64,000 nt of DNA, taken from positions 124,001 through 188,000 of the forward strand of contig NZ_JPRN01000001.1 of assembly GCF_000737715.1 (NCBI RefSeq). Reading direction: 5' to 3'. Positions 18,199 to 28,400 of this stretch are shown in pieces. Source of the stretch: Chryseobacterium sp. JM1 (lineage in GTDB: Bacteria > Bacteroidota > Bacteroidia > Flavobacteriales > Weeksellaceae). Every line of letters begins with the position of its first letter. Positions within the stretch are counted from its first letter, which is position 1. Under the pieces are notes generated by a model, which was not told the origin of the DNA, did no database searches, and saw nothing but the letters and a program-made list of their open reading frames with translations. The translations under genes were made by a program, and so were the position numbers.

Positions 18199-19725
18199 AT
18201 GAAAAAATATCTTTTATTGTTTATCATCACAGTATTTGTGATGTCTTGTTCAAAAAAAGTTGAAGTAAAAGGAAAGATTGCCGGAAGTTCACCGCTCGAA
18301 AGAATTGAATTCGTTGAAGCTTCTGGTGTAGCAACACTTCCACTTGTTAATATAGGTTTAGATAAAAATGGAAACTTTACAGGAAGCTTTGATGCTCCTA
18401 AAGACGGAATGTATGTGATCAACTATGCAGGAAGACAAAATCTGATTTATCTAGAAGGCGGACAGAAATTAAACATTTCTGGAAACTCAATGACCTTTCC
18501 AAATGAATTCGTAGTTACAGGAGACGCTAAGAAAAATAATGATTTCCTTCAGGCGAGCCAAAAGTTTTTAGGCGAGTACGGAAGTAAAATCAACATCCAG
18601 CAGTTAATGTCAGGTGACGAAAAAACGTTCTTGAAAGGAGCGCAGAAAATCGAAGCTGATATCAACAAAAATGTGGATGATCTTGCTAAGAAAAACAACC
18701 CGGGCAAAGGAATGCTTGAGTGGAAAAAGAATGACGTGAAAGTGACTATTCTGAACCTTTTGGCCAACTATGAAATGGCTCAGCGTCAGATGTCAGGAAA
18801 TCCTTCATTTAAAGTGTCAAAAGCTTTCACGGATTATGAAACTAAATTAGAAGAGAATAAAGACTTAATGGTAAAAACTATCCCATTATACAGACAGTAT
18901 CTTCTTGTGAAAATGAGTCCGGACTTCCAGAAATTTGCTGAAGCCAAAACGAAAGGAAAAACAGATGTTATCACTTCTGAAGTTTTCGCTCAGTTCCTGA
19001 AAGACAGAAAAGAAGTATCGAAGACTGCTAAAGATTATCTTTTGGCATTCGTAGTAGCTCAGGATATTCATCCGGGTGCTCCTGCAAAAAATACCGATAA
19101 GATCAAAAAAATCATCGATACAGATATTACTGATGCTGGTATCAAAGCTGACTTAGGTAAAATGCAGATCGCTATCAACGGACTTAAAGTAGGAGAAGTT
19201 GCTCCTGAAGGTTCATTGGTAAAAGCAGACGGTAAATCTTACCAGCTTTCTGAAAACAAAGGAAAACCATACATGTTGTTCTTCTATGCATCTTGGAACC
19301 CTTACATCAGCGAAGCGACTGTACCGGTATTAAAAGAAGTAGTGAATTTCTACAAATCTAAAATGAACTTTGTTTTTGTCAACGTAGACGATACGAAAGA
19401 TCAGTTTGTAAAAACAAGCAGCGCATTATTAAAAGGAATTCCTGGAACTAATGTATACGGAGAAAAAGGTTTGGAATCTGATATCGCTAAAAAATATGGC
19501 GTGTACGGATTTAAATTACCTTGCTTCATCGTAGTGGATAAAGACGGTAAGATCGCAAGCAGATCTTTTGTAAACTTAGGTGAGCAGGAGGTTGTAACTA
19601 TCCTTGACAAACTTACAGGTCTTTCTGCACCGAAAGTAGAGCAACAGCCTATGCAGATGCAGCCGGGAATGATGATGGATCCTTCAGGACAACCTGTAAA
19701 TCCACAGCCCGCTCCTACAAAATAA
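18199..19725 (+). CDS. TlpA-like thioredoxin-fold lipoprotein lacking the CXXC motif
   Basis: 508 residues. The signal MKKYLLLFIITVFVMSC ends in a lipobox (C17), so this is a membrane-anchored periplasmic protein. The N-terminal part (about 20-115) resembles the DUF4369 beta domain often fused to TlpA-like thioredoxins in Bacteroidetes. A helical middle follows. The C-terminal thioredoxin fold spans about 335-470 (LFFYASWNPYISEA, FVFVNVDD, GFKLPCFIVVDKDGKI). Where relatives have W-C-x-x-C this one reads W-N-P-Y-I, so both redox cysteines are missing, while the cis-proline is kept and is followed by a lone Cys. A Met/Pro/Gln-rich tail ends the protein. It is probably not a disulfide reductase; it may bind a partner. 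Confidence 0.82.
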   Translation: MKKYLLLFIITVFVMSCSKKVEVKGKIAGSSPLERIEFVEASGVATLPLVNIGLDKNGNFTGSFDAPKDGMYVINYAGRQNLIYLEGGQKLNISGNSMTFPNEFVVTGDAKKNNDFLQASQKFLGEYGSKINIQQLMSGDEKTFLKGAQKIEADINKNVDDLAKKNNPGKGMLEWKKNDVKVTILNLLANYEMAQRQMSGNPSFKVSKAFTDYETKLEENKDLMVKTIPLYRQYLLVKMSPDFQKFAEAKTKGKTDVITSEVFAQFLKDRKEVSKTAKDYLLAFVVAQDIHPGAPAKNTDKIKKIIDTDITDAGIKADLGKMQIAINGLKVGEVAPEGSLVKADGKSYQLSENKGKPYMLFFYASWNPYISEATVPVLKEVVNFYKSKMNFVFVNVDDTKDQFVKTSSALLKGIPGTNVYGEKGLESDIAKKYGVYGFKLPCFIVVDKDGKIASRSFVNLGEQEVVTILDKLTGLSAPKVEQQPMQMQPGMMMDPSGQPVNPQPAPTK

Positions 19726-19744
19726 TAAACTTTAATATAGATGG

Positions 19745-19774
19745 AAACCTTATCTTCGGATAAGGTTTTTTTTT
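19745..19774 (+). terminator. Terminator after the TlpA-like gene
   Basis: A 10-bp perfect stem, AAACCTTATC with GATAAGGTTT, closed by the very stable C(TTCG)G tetraloop and followed by a T run. Confidence 0.93.
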
Positions 19775-19893
19775 ATTGTATTTTTGCAAATTGAAACCGG
19801 ATGGTTTTCCGGAACATATTAGAAAAAATAGAAATAGAATCAGCGGATGAAACTGGAGAGTTTCGTTCGTAGTTAAAGAAATTGAGTTTACGG

Positions 19894-21300
19894 ATGAGAA
19901 AGAAGAAAGATATTATTCTTGAAAATATTAAGCTGTTCGGGGCAGGGGCGAAAGGCGTTGCGATAGGAAGAACAGAAGAAGGTAAAACGGTACTGATCTC
20001 TGGAGCCGTTCCCGGAGATGTAGTGAATGCCAGAGTAAAGAAATCCAAGTCCAAATACTACGAAGCGGAAACCGTGGAAGTAGTAGAGCCTTCTCCATAC
20101 AGAGTGGAAGCCAAATGTATTCATTTCGGAACTTGTGGAGGATGCAAATGGCAGAATATGAGCTATGAAAAACAGCTTGATTTCAAACAGGAAGAAGTAT
20201 ACAATAATATCAAAAGAATCGGCGGAATTGAAGACTTTGAAACCGTTCCGATTTTAGGTGCCGAAGAACAGTATTTCTACAGAAATAAAATGGAGTTTTC
20301 TTTCTCCAACGCGAGATGGCTGACCCAATACGAAATAAGCTCTGAAGAGAACTTTGGAAGCAAAGACGCTCTTGGTTTCCATATTCCGGGAATGTGGAGC
20401 AAGATCCTGGATCTTAAAGAATGTTTCCTTCAGGAAGAGCCTTCCAATGCGATTCGTCTGGCTGTGAAAAAATTCGGGGTAGACAACGGCCTGGATTTCT
20501 TTGATGTGAAAAATCAGGAAGGATTCCTGAGAACGCTGATGATGAGACAGAACTCAAAAGGAGAGTGGATGGTTTTATTCCAGCTGTACAGAGAAGAAAA
20601 AGAAAACAGAGAAAAGCTTTTCCAGTTTTTACTTGAAAAATTCCCGCAGATCAAAACGTTGGTGTATGCCATCAATCCAAAACAGAATGATTCCATTTAT
20701 GATTTAGATGTTAAAATCTATTTCGGAGAAGGATTCCTGATGGAAGAAATGGACGGACTGAAGTTTAAAATCGGACCGAAATCATTCTTTCAGACCAATT
20801 ACAAACAGGCATTGGAGCTTTACAGAAAAACCCTTGAGTTTGCTGATTTAAAAGGCGATGAAGTAGTATATGATCTATATACAGGGACAGGAACTATTGC
20901 CCAGTATGTTGCCAGAAATGCAAAACATGTCATTGGGATAGAATCTGTTCAGGAAGCCATAGACGCTGCCATTGAACATGCTGAATTAAATGGTCTTACC
21001 AACACGACTTTCTATTGTGGAGATATGAAAAATGTCTTCAACGATGAATTCCTAGAAAACCACCCGAAAGCAGATGTTTTAATTACCGACCCACCAAGAG
21101 ACGGAATGCACCAGAAAGTAGTGGAGCAGATTCTGAAACTGGCACCGGAAAAAGTAGTGTATGTAAGCTGTAACTCAGCGACGCAGGCAAGAGATCTGGC
21201 TTTGATGAAAGAACATTACACCCTTGTGAAAATACTACCGGTAGATATGTTCCCACAAACGCACCACGTGGAGAATATAGCATTACTAATCAAAAAATAA
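19894..21300 (+). CDS. rlmD: 23S rRNA (uracil-C5)-methyltransferase, RlmD/TrmA family
   Basis: 468 residues. An N-terminal TRAM domain (about 1-65) is followed by iron-sulfur cysteines C75, C81 and C84 (CIHFGTCGGC), with a fourth in LKECFLQ. A class I SAM-binding fold follows (VVYDLYTGTGTIAQYV), with TDPPRDGMHQKV and the catalytic cysteine in VVYVSCNSATQARDL. The family methylates U1939 (RlmD) or related uridines in 23S rRNA; the exact position cannot be read from the sequence. ATG 19894 is preferred over TTG 19882 because the conserved region starts directly after it. Gene order rlmD, DUF6452, DUF6048 is, as I recall, common in flavobacteria, and here a protease gene is placed between. Confidence 0.93.
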   Translation: MRKKKDIILENIKLFGAGAKGVAIGRTEEGKTVLISGAVPGDVVNARVKKSKSKYYEAETVEVVEPSPYRVEAKCIHFGTCGGCKWQNMSYEKQLDFKQEEVYNNIKRIGGIEDFETVPILGAEEQYFYRNKMEFSFSNARWLTQYEISSEENFGSKDALGFHIPGMWSKILDLKECFLQEEPSNAIRLAVKKFGVDNGLDFFDVKNQEGFLRTLMMRQNSKGEWMVLFQLYREEKENREKLFQFLLEKFPQIKTLVYAINPKQNDSIYDLDVKIYFGEGFLMEEMDGLKFKIGPKSFFQTNYKQALELYRKTLEFADLKGDEVVYDLYTGTGTIAQYVARNAKHVIGIESVQEAIDAAIEHAELNGLTNTTFYCGDMKNVFNDEFLENHPKADVLITDPPRDGMHQKVVEQILKLAPEKVVYVSCNSATQARDLALMKEHYTLVKILPVDMFPQTHHVENIALLIKK

Positions 21301-21336
21301 TTACTTAAATTTGAATATATTAATCTGAAAATTTAA

Positions 21337-23811
21337 ATGAAAAGAGTGAAAAACCTGGGTGCCGCTTTCATTGTATTGGTTTTGATGTTGAGTCAGAACG
21401 AACTGAAAGGGCAGGAAAAAGATTCTGCAGCGGTAAAAACAGATACTGCAAAAGTAAAAAAAGACGATCCCAAGAAAAAGCCGGTCATAAAATCCTATAA
21501 AGAGGTGATTACTGATAAAGCTGTTTCAGACCAGGGCGTTTTCACCGTTCATAAATTGGATGATAAATATTACTTCGAGATTCCTGACAGAATGCTGAAA
21601 AAGGAATTTCTTTTAGTAACAAGACTTACAAAAGCTGCTGCCGGCATGCGTTCCGGAAGTACCGGATATGCAGGAGATCAGATCGGCCAGCAGGTAGTGG
21701 CTTTTGAAAAAGGTCCCAAAGACAAAATCCTTCTGAGAGCTATTTCTTTTGTAGATTATGCAAAAGATTCCACCTCGGATATGTACAATTCTGTCATCAG
21801 AAACAATGTACAGCCTATCATTAAATCCTTTGATGTAAAAACGTACGGAGACAATAAAAAATCTTCAGTCATTGATGTCACGGATCTTCTGAACTCTGAT
21901 AACGAAACGGTTTCTTTCTCTGTCAATTATAAAGATGCCTTCAAAGTCGGAGCTTTCCAGAAAGATATGTCATTCGTCAACTTTGTAAAATCGTTCCCGA
22001 ATAATATCGAGATCAATACCACCAAAACTTTCGCCCGTACTTTGGGAAGACCGTTGCCGGGAGCTACTCCTGCCAACACTCCGAAAATAAGCGGAAATTA
22101 TACAGTAGAGATCAACGCTTCATTTGTTCTTCTTCCGGAAAATAAAATGCAGGCAAGATATTTTGACCCGAGAGTAGGTTATTTCACGGTAGGGTATACA
22201 GATTTTGACCTTGATCCTCAGGGTGTAAAAAAGATTTCGCTGGTTAAAAGATGGAGACTGGAGCCAAAACCTCAGGACCTTGAAAAGTACAAAAGAGGAG
22301 AACTGGTAGAACCGGCAAAACCAATTGTATTCTATATTGATCCGGCAACCCCAAAAAAATGGGTTCCTTATCTGATTCAGGGAGTGGATGACTGGAAGAA
22401 AGCTTTTGAAAAAGCAGGTTTCAAAAATGCCATTTATGCAAAAGTACCGGATTCAAAAGTGGATACGGAATGGAGCCTTGAAGACGCAAGATTTTCTGCC
22501 ATTGTTTATAAACCTTCAGATGTACCGAATGCTTCCGGACCTTCGATCTCAGATCCTAGAACAGGCGAAATTCTGGAAAGCCATATCAACTGGTATCACA
22601 ATGTCATGATGCTTCTGAGAAACTGGTATTTTGTGCAGGCTGCACCCAATGATGAAAGAGCACGAAAAATTAAGTTTGATGATAAATTAATGGGTGAGCT
22701 GATCCGTTTTGTTTCCTCTCATGAAGTAGGACATACTTTGGGATTAAGACATAACTTCGGTTCAAGTTCTACCGTGCCTGTTGAAAAACTGAGAGATAAA
22801 AAATGGCTTGAAAAGAATGGCCACACCCCATCGATCATGGATTATGCAAGATTTAATTATGTGGCACAACCGGAAGATAACATCGGAGATTCAGGAATTA
22901 TGCCGAGAATCGGAGATTATGATGACTGGGCCATTGAGTGGGGTTACAAAAGATTTTATCAGTACAACACCCCGGATGCAGAAAAAGAATACCTGAATAA
23001 ATGGGTCATTAAAAATTTAAAAAACGAAAGACTTTGGTTCGGGACAGAATCCAATCCTCTTGATCCGAGATCTCAGAGTGAGCAGGTAGGAGACAATGCC
23101 ATGATCGCAAGTACCTACGGAATAAAAAACCTGAAGAGAATTGTAGACAATCTTGAAAAGTGGACGGCAAGTCCGAATGAAGATTACGAAAATCTGGGAA
23201 TGATGTATGATCAGGTAACCGGGCAGTTCAGAAGATATGCCGGTCACGTATCAAAATATATCGGCGGACAGATGGAAACCCCTAAGACCGCTGAACAGTC
23301 AGGGCCTGTGTACGAAGCTGTCGCTAAAAAAGATCAGCAGGAAGCGATGAGATTTCTCGAAGAAAACGTTTTCACCACACCACAGTGGCTGATCAAAAAA
23401 GAAGTATTTGAGAAGACAGGAAAAACGCCGGTGAAAACCATTGAAGACATTCAGAATGGCGTTCTTTCAAGAATTTTAAGCCCGATTGTTTTACAGAATA
23501 TGTACCAGATGGAAGCTATTGATCAAAATACCTACACATTGGTTGATCTGTTTTCAGACCTCAATAATTCCATTGTTAAAAAAGCAAATCCGGATGTATA
23601 CGGAAGAAATGTTCAGAGAAGTTATGTGGATAACCTGATTAAACTTGTTGATGCAAAAAATCCTGATAAATCTGATGTTTCTGCTATTGTAAGAGGAAAT
23701 CTGATCACAATAAAAAAAGAAATTTCGGCAAAAGCAGATACCAATACAGTAAATAAATACCATTATGAAGATCTTGCTTTCCGAATTGAAAAAGCCTTAG
23801 ATCCAAAATAA
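21337..23811 (+). CDS. Large secreted zinc-dependent metalloprotease (DUF5117/DUF4953 type)
   Basis: 824 residues with a signal peptide (MKRVKNLGAAFIVLVLMLSQ). A Lys/Asp-rich linker is followed by the DUF5118/DUF5117 region (about 50-330, YYFEIPDRMLKKEFLLVTRL). The metzincin-type catalytic site HEVGHTLGLRHN starts at H462, giving ligands H462, H466, H472 and catalytic E463. SIMDYARFNYVAQPED downstream is the Met-turn. The C-terminal helical region is typical of the family. It is periplasmic or surface exposed, with unknown substrate. It lies 36 bp after rlmD and 5 bp before the DUF6452 gene, so all four genes are probably one operon. Confidence 0.9.
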   Translation: MKRVKNLGAAFIVLVLMLSQNELKGQEKDSAAVKTDTAKVKKDDPKKKPVIKSYKEVITDKAVSDQGVFTVHKLDDKYYFEIPDRMLKKEFLLVTRLTKAAAGMRSGSTGYAGDQIGQQVVAFEKGPKDKILLRAISFVDYAKDSTSDMYNSVIRNNVQPIIKSFDVKTYGDNKKSSVIDVTDLLNSDNETVSFSVNYKDAFKVGAFQKDMSFVNFVKSFPNNIEINTTKTFARTLGRPLPGATPANTPKISGNYTVEINASFVLLPENKMQARYFDPRVGYFTVGYTDFDLDPQGVKKISLVKRWRLEPKPQDLEKYKRGELVEPAKPIVFYIDPATPKKWVPYLIQGVDDWKKAFEKAGFKNAIYAKVPDSKVDTEWSLEDARFSAIVYKPSDVPNASGPSISDPRTGEILESHINWYHNVMMLLRNWYFVQAAPNDERARKIKFDDKLMGELIRFVSSHEVGHTLGLRHNFGSSSTVPVEKLRDKKWLEKNGHTPSIMDYARFNYVAQPEDNIGDSGIMPRIGDYDDWAIEWGYKRFYQYNTPDAEKEYLNKWVIKNLKNERLWFGTESNPLDPRSQSEQVGDNAMIASTYGIKNLKRIVDNLEKWTASPNEDYENLGMMYDQVTGQFRRYAGHVSKYIGGQMETPKTAEQSGPVYEAVAKKDQQEAMRFLEENVFTTPQWLIKKEVFEKTGKTPVKTIEDIQNGVLSRILSPIVLQNMYQMEAIDQNTYTLVDLFSDLNNSIVKKANPDVYGRNVQRSYVDNLIKLVDAKNPDKSDVSAIVRGNLITIKKEISAKADTNTVNKYHYEDLAFRIEKALDPK

Positions 23812-23816
23812 AAAAT

Positions 23817-24296
23817 ATGAAATATCTTACATACCTTATAATATTGATAGGCGGTATCTTCATGATCTCATCCTGTGGCGGAGACGATGATATCTGTGAG
23901 AGTGGAGAAGGGACACCCCGACTGAAAGTAGCGTTCAAATCTGCAGCAGATGGTAAAACGATGCCTTTGGACTCATTATATGTAGCCGTAGATTATGGTT
24001 CCGGAAAGGTGCAGCTGGGTAAGCTTGAGAAGATAGATTCAAGGCTGATCCCGTTAAGGGTAGATGACTCTCCGTATACAGACGTTTATTTCAGGTTAGC
24101 AAATAAAGGTTCTGAATCTCACGTACGAATCGGTTATACCACGAAGACTGCCTATGTTTCTCCGGGATGCGGGATCAAAAAAACGTACGAAAATTTAAGT
24201 TCGGAATTACAACAATCTAATCCTGTACAGAAAGTAGAAGCAGGGCAAAACCAAATAGTGAATGAAGACAAGATTAATCTTTACCTTCTTTTTTAG
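23817..24296 (+). CDS. DUF6452 family lipoprotein
   Basis: 159 residues. The lipoprotein signal MKYLTYLIILIGGIFMISSC ends at C20 and is followed by GGDDDICESGEGTPRLKVAF, matching the cysteine-containing N-terminus of DUF6452 proteins. A beta-rich domain ends with VSPGCGIKKTYENL, whose second conserved cysteine could pair with the first. It is probably an outer-membrane lipoprotein of unknown role. Its last 35 bp overlap the start of the DUF6048 gene in another frame, indicating translational coupling. Confidence 0.82.
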   Translation: MKYLTYLIILIGGIFMISSCGGDDDICESGEGTPRLKVAFKSAADGKTMPLDSLYVAVDYGSGKVQLGKLEKIDSRLIPLRVDDSPYTDVYFRLANKGSESHVRIGYTTKTAYVSPGCGIKKTYENLSSELQQSNPVQKVEAGQNQIVNEDKINLYLLF

Positions 24297-24930
24297 CATT
24301 TTAGGAATGCTGGGAATGGCTCAGGAAAAAAAGGAAACCAAAGAAACCAAAAAAGTTCAGGAGAAATACAAGCCTAACTTTATGGTGGGCTTTGATGTCC
24401 TGAATGCAGGTGTGTCATTTTTCTCAGACAGAGCACTGTATCAGGGATTCATTTCATCCAAGATAAGAGGAAATGTCCATGCAGTTGCCGAAGCCGGCTT
24501 CGAGAAAAATGTATACCAGAAGAATGGCTATGATGCAAAAGCAAGCGGTCCATTCGTAAAGCTGGGAGCATTCTATATGCTGGCCAAAGACCCTGAAAAT
24601 GAATTCAACGGTTTCTATGCCGGAGGTAAAATAGGAGGTGCTTTCTACAATCAGGAGTATATGGCAGTCCCGGTCCGCGGATTTGGGGGTAGTGCATCTT
24701 CCGTAGCTTTTCCATCATCATCACAGACCTCTGCATGGCTGGAAGGCACACTGGGAGGAAGAGTACAGTTGTTTGAGTCTAACTTTTATATCGATATCAA
24801 TCTTCAACCGAAATATTTAGTATATACGTCCAAACAGGATGATATTACACCCATGATTGTCCCTGGATTCGGCAGAAGTTCAGCTAAATTCAATATGGGC
24901 TTCGCATGGAATATTGCCTACAAATTTTAA
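24262..24930 (+). CDS. DUF6048 family predicted outer-membrane beta-barrel
   Basis: 222 residues, signal peptide MKTRLIFTFFFSILGMLGMAQ, then a short Lys/Glu-rich linker and alternating hydrophobic strands (NFMVGFDVLNAG, KLGAFYML, YAGGKIGGAFYN, FNMGFAWNIAYKF) ending in an aromatic residue as expected for an outer-membrane barrel. I recognise it as the DUF6048 family, which is usually encoded directly after DUF6452. The start overlaps the upstream gene by 35 bp. The pair is presumably one envelope module of unknown function. Confidence 0.82.
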   Translation: MKTRLIFTFFFSILGMLGMAQEKKETKETKKVQEKYKPNFMVGFDVLNAGVSFFSDRALYQGFISSKIRGNVHAVAEAGFEKNVYQKNGYDAKASGPFVKLGAFYMLAKDPENEFNGFYAGGKIGGAFYNQEYMAVPVRGFGGSASSVAFPSSSQTSAWLEGTLGGRVQLFESNFYIDINLQPKYLVYTSKQDDITPMIVPGFGRSSAKFNMGFAWNIAYKF

Positions 24931-25120
24931 AAAACTGTAAGCATAAAAAAAAATCTCACAGACAATTAATACGGCCTGACAAACGGAGTTTCCGAAAAAA
25001 TATAAACCTGCAATATATTAATGATTGGAGATTCATATAGAAACTGTTTACTGTAAAATATTCCGGCTACCACCTGTTATACCCAAAGTTGTTCAGGAAT
25101 TAAAAAACATTTAAATAATA

Positions 25121-25156
25121 TAAAATCCTCAGGCTCTCCTGAGGATTTTATATTTT
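25121..25156 (+). terminator. Terminator of the rlmD-DUF6048 operon
   Basis: A 13-bp perfect stem, TAAAATCCTCAGG with its complement, CTCT loop, with an AT-rich trailer. Confidence 0.85.
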
Positions 25157-25234
25157 AATGTATTAAATGTGGAATTATTATAGAATTTTAACAAAAAAAT
25201 ATTTGAATGGATGTATTAATAATGAAAAAATTAT

Positions 25235-25242
25235 TAGATTTG
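25235..25242 (+). promoter_or_regulatory. -7 box before the first T9SS giant gene
   Basis: TAGATTTG, exact consensus. The following bases (TGtAATTAT) are nearly the same as at 30301-30317 upstream of the paralogue, so the promoter region appears duplicated with the gene. The ATG is 159 bp downstream. Confidence 0.5.
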
Positions 25243-25400
25243 TGTAATTATAAAATTGTTAGCGTATGAATTAAAAAATTATTCTTTTCAATACAGAATA
25301 TCTGTAAAAAAATGGATGTTTCAAAAAAAACATTTGAACACCAAAAAATAGGAAACACTATACTTACTTACTATTGTTATCACTACTAAACTAAAAAAAT

Positions 25401-28400
25401 ATGAGTGGATTTTTACTCTGTAAAATGAGCAGGCCCTTTAGGGTGCTCATAACATTGCTGTGTATGGTCTTCGGGCTATTTTCACAGGCACAAACAGTCA
25501 CTATTGGTACAGGAACCAGTACTCAGAGATATCCTTTGGCTCCCTATTACGGGCACCAGAGAGATGCTTCACTTTATACTGCAACTGAAATAAACCTTCC
25601 GGCAGGCGGAAGTGTCCTGTCAGTAGCATGGAATGCTACAGTAGCTACAACTATAGCTACTCCGGTTAAAATTTATTTAAAAACCGTTCCTGCTGCTACC
25701 ACTACCATCACGGCACAAAACTGGGCTACGGCTACTACCGGTGCTACCTTAGTGTATGACGGAAACATAGCCAGCATACCTACAGGATGGAATACCGTTA
25801 CGCTTCAAAACCCTTATTATTATAACGGGGTGGAAAATCTGGTAGTATTGGTTGAAACCAACTACGGAGGAAGTGGAACCGGATCATTGGGTGGAAATTC
25901 CTTTACCTATTCCAGTAATACATCAAAACACATGTATATTGAGGCTGACACTACGCCACCTGCGGGTAACGGGACAGTGGATGCCAACAGACCCAATGTT
26001 CAGTTAACGTTTGGCCCGCCACCTACTTGTCTGCCACCTATAGGATTAACTCTGGGAGCAATGACAGCAACGACAGCAGCAATCAGCTGGACTGCACCTT
26101 CTTCCGCACCGGCAGGAGGATATGATGTATATTACAGTACAACAGCTACAGCACCTACGGCTGCCACTACGCCTTCACAAACGGTTACTACAGGAACAGG
26201 GGTGACCCTTTCTCCATTGGTGCCTAGTACAACATACTATGTATGGATAAGATCAAGATGTAGTGCTGCTGACCAAAGTACTTGGATTGGACAGTTAACG
26301 GTAACTACACCTCCTTCATGTATGGCCCCGACAGCATTAACTGTAGGAGCCGTTGTGCCTACAAGTGCCAACATCAGCTGGACAGCTCCTTCCATTCCAC
26401 CTGCACAAGGATATGAAGTATATTACAGTACATCCAATACACCGCCAACAGGTGCAACTGTACCATCACAAACGGTTACAGGAACAACTGCAACACTTTC
26501 TCCATTAGTAGCCAATACAACGTATTATGTATGGGTAAGAGCAAAATGTACGGCAACAGATAAGAGTACCTGGACAGGACCTATGACTGTACTTACAGGA
26601 TACTGTACACCTACAGGAGGTACTTCAACGACATACTTCCTGAAAACGGTTAACACGACAGGAGCTATTACGAATTTAAATTATACAGCGACTTCATATG
26701 CAGCATATGTTAACAGTACCGCTTCAGTGATTTCAGCGTTGCCTAGTAACACGGTAACTATGAACCTGAATACCGGAACAAGTACTTATTACTACTATGT
26801 TTGGGTTGACTGGAATAATAACATGAACTTTAATGATCCGGGTGAAACTGTTCTGGCAACGACTACTTATGCTACCAATGGAACAGCATTAATTAACATT
26901 CCCGCAGCACAGGCACCTGGTAACTATAGAGTAAGAACAGCAACATCATGGTCAGGAGCACTTACTGCTTGTGGACAGGCGACTTCCGGTAATTATGTAG
27001 ACTTTACATTAAATGTTATCGCGTTACAGCCTTGTACTACGGCGCCTCCGGGGAATATTACCGTGTCAAACCTTACCCCTACTACGGCTCAGATCAACTG
27101 GTTGCCTTCAACAGGAGCAACGTATGTACTTCAGTACAGATCGTTACCTGGAGGAGCATGGACGCCGGTAAATATTACAACGCCACTTGCCAGTACTTAT
27201 ACTATTACAAACCTTACGGAGCAGACTCAGTATGAATTTCAGATAGCTACGATTTGTGGAGGAACTCAGGGACCATTCTCTACAGCCACTCCTTTTACAA
27301 CTCCGGCTATTACCTATTGTACTTCTGCCTCTACAAGTACCACGATTGACGGATTTATCAGCAAGGTTGCCGTAACTCCGAATTCTGCAATACCAATGAA
27401 CAGTGATTCCGGTTTCAGTAACTATACAGATTATAGCACAGATCCTACAAGACTGGTTACTTTGGTAAGAGGTCTTGGAAGTAATACAGTGACTGTTAAT
27501 AAAACATGGCCTGGAACTCAATGGTCTTTCGGAACGGGAGTTTGGATTGACTTTAACAGAAACGGGGTTTTTGAAGCCAGTGAGCAGGTATTAAGTTCAC
27601 CTAGTAATACGACGACTCCGGTCACCGCTACTTTTGCTGTTCCGAACGCTGCCGGCGGTGTTTACATGGGAAATCTTACAACCCGTATGCGTGTAGCATT
27701 GAGAGAAAGTGCTGCTGCTGCTGCCTGTGGAACGTTCACTTGGGGTGAAGTAGAAGATTATGCGGTAAAACTTATTGATCAGCCGCCTTGTACTACAGCG
27801 CCACCTACAAACATTACAGTAACCAACCTTACAGCAACTACGGCTACAGTATATTGGTTCGGTGCTGCCAATGCTACTTATACCATCAGATGGAAATTAG
27901 CAACAGCAGGAACTTATACCATTCCTCCGGTTGTTTTAGCACCTGGTGTCAATACGTATACGATTCCGGGACTTACTGAGCAAACGAAGTATGATGTACA
28001 GATTTCCACCACATGTGGAGGTTCTACAGGAGCATACTCTACAGCAGTACAGTTTACAACACCACCACTTTCATACTGTCCTATGACAGGTACAGGAACT
28101 AACGACCACATTTCAAATGTAACCGTTACCTCTTCCAACCCTGGCGTACCGGTAATGAATAATACAAGTGTACAGACTAACTATACAAGCTATATAACAC
28201 CTCAGACACTGATTACCCTTGATGCAGGTTCTGCGAACAATAAGATCTCAGTATCAAAAGGATGGACAGGCGCAACAGCCAATGTGGCGGTTTCAGCTTG
28301 GATTGACTATAACAGAAACGGAGTTTTTGAAACATCAGAACAGATTCTGAGTTCGGCAGCGAATACAACAACTCCTGTAACAAATACCAACTTTGCAGTT

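Larger units (their letters stand above)
24931..25400. other. Intergenic region with terminator and long leader
   Basis: No gene is recognised. It holds the terminator at 25121-25156, the -7 box at 25235 and about 150 bp of presumed leader. The leader contains a 25-codon open frame (ATG 25312, stop 25387-25389) that ends 11 bp before the next gene; it may be chance. The 190 bp between the DUF6048 stop and the terminator show nothing recognisable. Confidence 0.5.
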
